From: Pelargonium tetragonum
Lineage: Eukaryota > Streptophyta > Magnoliopsida > Geraniales > Geraniaceae
NCBI GenBank assembly: GCA_036897445.1
Contig: JAYMTL010000006.1
Location: forward strand, 62,001 to 126,000
Length of the DNA: 64,000 nucleotides
Direction: 5' to 3'
The notes under the pieces are model-generated. The model worked only from the letters and a program-made list of their open reading frames with translations, made no database searches and was not told where the DNA came from. Each line of letters starts with the position of its first letter. The first letter of the stretch is position 1. Shown piece after piece: positions 61,381-64,000 of this stretch. Made by a program: the position numbers and the translations under genes.

Positions 61381-61412
61381 CCCGACTGCAGCGGTAGCGA
61401 AGGAGGTTAGCG
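61381..61412 (-). repeat. CCTCC / GTCGGGAATAA element, copy 9
   Basis: On minus: AACGCTAACCTCC, about 16 bases including CGCTACCGCTGC, then AGTCGGGAATAATAGTAG. The right box matches copy 2 (AGTCGGGAGTAGTA) best. It lies about 40 bases from copy 8 and just left of tract 10. Confidence 0.5.
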
Positions 61413-61439
61413 TTATAGGTATTTATACATTGACTTACA

Positions 61440-61720
61440 CACTATGAAATGAAAGAGAAACTTTTCTTTCATACCTAACTCTAATTTCTTCTTCTTATTT
61501 CTATTGACTGACTTGACTTATTTTCTGTTTCTTATGAGCTATCCGTACCTTCTTATTACTCTGTATCACACCTACCGCTATACCAAAAATCTTAGTCTTC
61601 TTAATTAAGGGAGATTCCCACATTCCCTACTATTTAGATGTTCTAGAGTTCTTATATTATTCTTATTAACTTTCTTTTCTATTTGTATAGATATTAATAG
61701 ATAGTATAGGTATTTACAGC
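61440..61720 (+). repeat. Type II low-complexity tract 10 (pyrimidine-rich on plus)
   Basis: C/T-rich (TTTCTTCTTCTTATTTC, GACTGACTTGACTTA). It lies next to copies 8 and 9 of the element, in the same relative orientation as tracts 2 and 3. No long open frame. Confidence 0.4.
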
Positions 61721-64000
61721 AGAGATTTTAAGAAAGATAATAAAGTCCTTCTAATTAGAATGATTTTATTTGTATGTAATAAGAGTCTTTTTTGTGCGGG
61801 GAGGGGAGACTTGACCGGTCTTCTCTTTTTATCCTTTGGGAACTCCTTGATAAAGAAATTCTACTTTATAACATTCGTATCTAGTTACCAAGTTTTTAGT
61901 TCAGCTTTATCGGGTCTCCGAAACCCTCTTTATAAGACTGCAATAAAGATTAAAACTAGGTAGCACTAAACCTTAACTTAGTGCAATAGGGAAAGTTAAA
62001 TAGTAATTGGTTTTAGAGGAGTCTATCTTATTTTTGCCTTGGAATATAGCTAGGGAATCTGGAGCCGTACCTTTCTAAGAGTACCCCATCTTCGATTTCC
62101 TTTTAATTAAAAGAGTCAAGAGGGGCCTTTTCCTACAAAGTTTCTCGGGTTAGCTCTTTATAAACAGCGGATATACTTAATAATAGTAGTAAAGGAGGCT
62201 TCTTTTATAATCAGTAACGTACAAAAAAAAGAAGCAACGTAGTACAATACTTTTTGAAAGTTGTTGATTAGAGAAGACACAGCTACTATAAAATAAAGGA
62301 AAATTCTACTCGAAAGCAATTTCTTCTTTATTACATTATTATAAGAAATATTCATATAATAGATAGACTCTTTATTAAACTTTTAGGGGGAGCAGCTAGG
62401 GGCTGAGGCCTATAACAAAAAGAGTCTCTAGGTAGAGGTATTGTGAAGATTTTGGGTATAGCGGCAAAGCCTAGGTAGAGTCTATCTCTAAAGAGAGAGG
62501 TTATATCCCTGAAAAAGCTAGTGATACATACTAAGAGTGTTAGGTTACATTAAGGAGGTTTCTAACTTAGAGCTTAGAGATAAAGGTAGAATAACTTATC
62601 TATGTACTTATTAAGGATTTCTCTTCCTGTGTCAGTAACAGCAAAAGAGGAAAATTCCCTAAGCAGCTATACCTATAACTAAGAAGTCCATAAGCAGTTC
62701 TTAGGGATTAGAACTCTTGCATTCCTTTCTTCTGGCTAAAAGGACTCATAAAGTCAGGGAAGTCCCAAGGTAACGAAGTTAAAGAAATCCCTTTTTCTCA
62801 GTTCTGGATCTACAAGATCTATAAAGTAATAGGAATCTCTTAATGAATAGGGCAAATCCTAGTAATTAAGGTAAGGAGTTTCTTAGCCTAAGGAGAAGTC
62901 CTGAACTGAAGGAGGGTGGGTGTCTAAAGGAGGTTCTTTTACGGATAGGGCGTCCCTTTTTGAGACTTGTATTTAGTTAGTAAGTTATAAAAAGTAGTAG
63001 GAGAGTGGTTTCTTTCATCCCGGATTCTGTACGAAAGTCCGTTTAAGAAAGCGAGTAAAAGCATAAGAAATTCTAAGGCTCTAAAATACCCAAACGCTTA
63101 GCTTAAACCGAAAAGCCGCGGGTTCGAGTTATATTAGTTTTAAGAACTCCTTGCTAAAGAATCCCACTTTAGATGCTTTCAGCCACCCTTTTACGAGAAT
63201 TCACTCTTTTCTGATTGGAAATTTGATGGGGCAAACAATTTGATGCATACCCCGTACTAAAGTAAAGGGGCATTCGGATATATAATTTAGTAAATACTAC
63301 TCTTTAGCCTTTTAAAAAGTGCCCTTATCAAGCTTATCTTTCAATAAATACATTTTAACTAGAATACAGGGTCTAAACTAATTTAGTAACAGGATAGATG
63401 AATGGGTGTACCAGAGAAGCCCTTGTTTTAAGTTTAAGAGCCTGCTATTTGCATTAGACGAGAAGGGGGATTTTAGGGTAGGGCCTCCTTAAGAGATAAG
63501 TGCTTCCCTGTCAGTCTAATAGCCTAAGGCTTTGACTCTTAGAAACCCCTTTCATTTTTGATTGTCTGGTAGGAGTCGGAGAAAGCAAGTCCAGAGACTC
63601 CCAAATATAACCTTTTCTAACTAGATAACTAGCTAAGAATTAAGCTAAGGTTTAGCTTGTAAAACCTGTTTGAAATGCTATAAAGAGCACAGAGGAAACC
63701 CTTTTAGTATTACAAATCTCCGCATTTCCTAAGCTTGGACTTGTGCCTTTAACCTTGCTGCTTAAACTAAAAAAAAGCTAGTGAGTGGAAGAACCCTACC
63801 GACTTGTGAAACTCGCCTAACCTTAAGAAATTACTATTATTTAAACTAACAGCAGCGCCTCCCTTACTTATTATCCCAACCCCTCAATAAGTCAAACTTG
63901 TTATTACAAAATTCCTTGATACAAAACTAATCCCAGGTTTCCAGTTTCCAATTACGGTAAAGTCTAGTAAAGCCCCGATAGCTCTTTTAACTGATCATAC
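61721..64000. other. Non-coding background to the window end
   Basis: No gene seen. Frames at 61,760-61,963 (plus) and 62,158-62,355 (minus) are short and unrecognised. The stretch 62,380-62,700 is AG-rich on plus and may be a weak Type II remnant. GCGGGTTCGAG near 63,117 is an isolated T-arm-like box. Confidence 0.45.

Noticed and set aside
1-64000. A reassigned genetic code (TAA/TAG, or all three stops, as sense) explaining the lack of genes
   Set aside because: Read this way most frames become open and look vaguely protein-like, but I found no stretch matching a known protein. Regions with few TGA are also G-poor. Without a homologue or a suppressor tRNA the idea is unsupported; kept only as a test in the findings.
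1-64000. CRISPR arrays, tandem repeats, bacterial operons, promoters or terminators
   Set aside because: No regularly spaced direct repeats were seen. GG..CC clusters vary in sequence and spacing. No Shine-Dalgarno or -10/-35 pattern stands before any frame.
1-64000. Viral or retroelement fossils
   Set aside because: No reverse transcriptase, integrase, capsid or long terminal repeat signature was recognised in any frame, and no long direct terminal repeats were found.

Overview
Overview. This 64 kb window is AT-rich (about one third G+C by eye). I find no protein-coding gene that I can defend. The longest ATG- or TTG-initiated frame is 115 codons. The number and length of open frames are only slightly above what stop-codon density predicts for random DNA of this composition. 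I recognise no rRNA motif, core organelle protein, intron endonuclease, transposase, reverse transcriptase, CRISPR array or bacterial-style operon.

Likely origin. Several sequences look like tRNA genes (two with a Phe GAA anticodon loop), but their stems are badly mismatched. GG..CC mini-palindromes flanked by A and T runs occur throughout, and there are small GC-rich hairpins. Together these resemble expanded non-coding organelle DNA, such as the intergenic DNA of large fungal or algal mitochondrial or plastid genomes. This is inference. Non-coding nuclear DNA carrying old organelle insertions, or a non-natural or control sequence, cannot be excluded from the bases alone.

Layout. Two sequence types alternate. 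Type I is most of the window: background with the GG..CC mini-palindromes roughly every 50-100 bases and scattered tRNA-like pieces (best at 40,936-41,008 minus and 55,251-55,322 plus, then 59,139-59,211 plus and 32,028-32,105 minus). Type II is about ten tracts near 1.4, 4.1-4.6, 9.3-9.8, 11.9-12.5, 34.1-34.3, 35.0-35.6, 36.2-37.1, 48.7-50.2, 60.1-60.4 and 61.4-61.7 kb. Type II is poor in G on one strand, rich in words such as TAGCT, CTACAA and TACCTGTAGC, and nearly free of mini-palindromes. On the pyrimidine-rich strand it reads as short runs of hydrophobic or Arg/Leu/Val/Ala residues with hints of 3-base periodicity. Five tracts have the pyrimidine-rich strand on plus, the others on minus.

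A short conserved element lies in or beside many Type II tracts: a CCTCC box followed by a GTCGGTARGAATA-like box. I see about nine diverged copies on both strands. The Type II family with this element is the most gene-like or mobile-element-like structure in the window and the best candidate for something undescribed. I cannot assign it a function.

No gene cooperation can be described. The entries below record the repeats, tRNA-like sequences, hairpins, the few open frames worth a look, and what the empty stretches contain.
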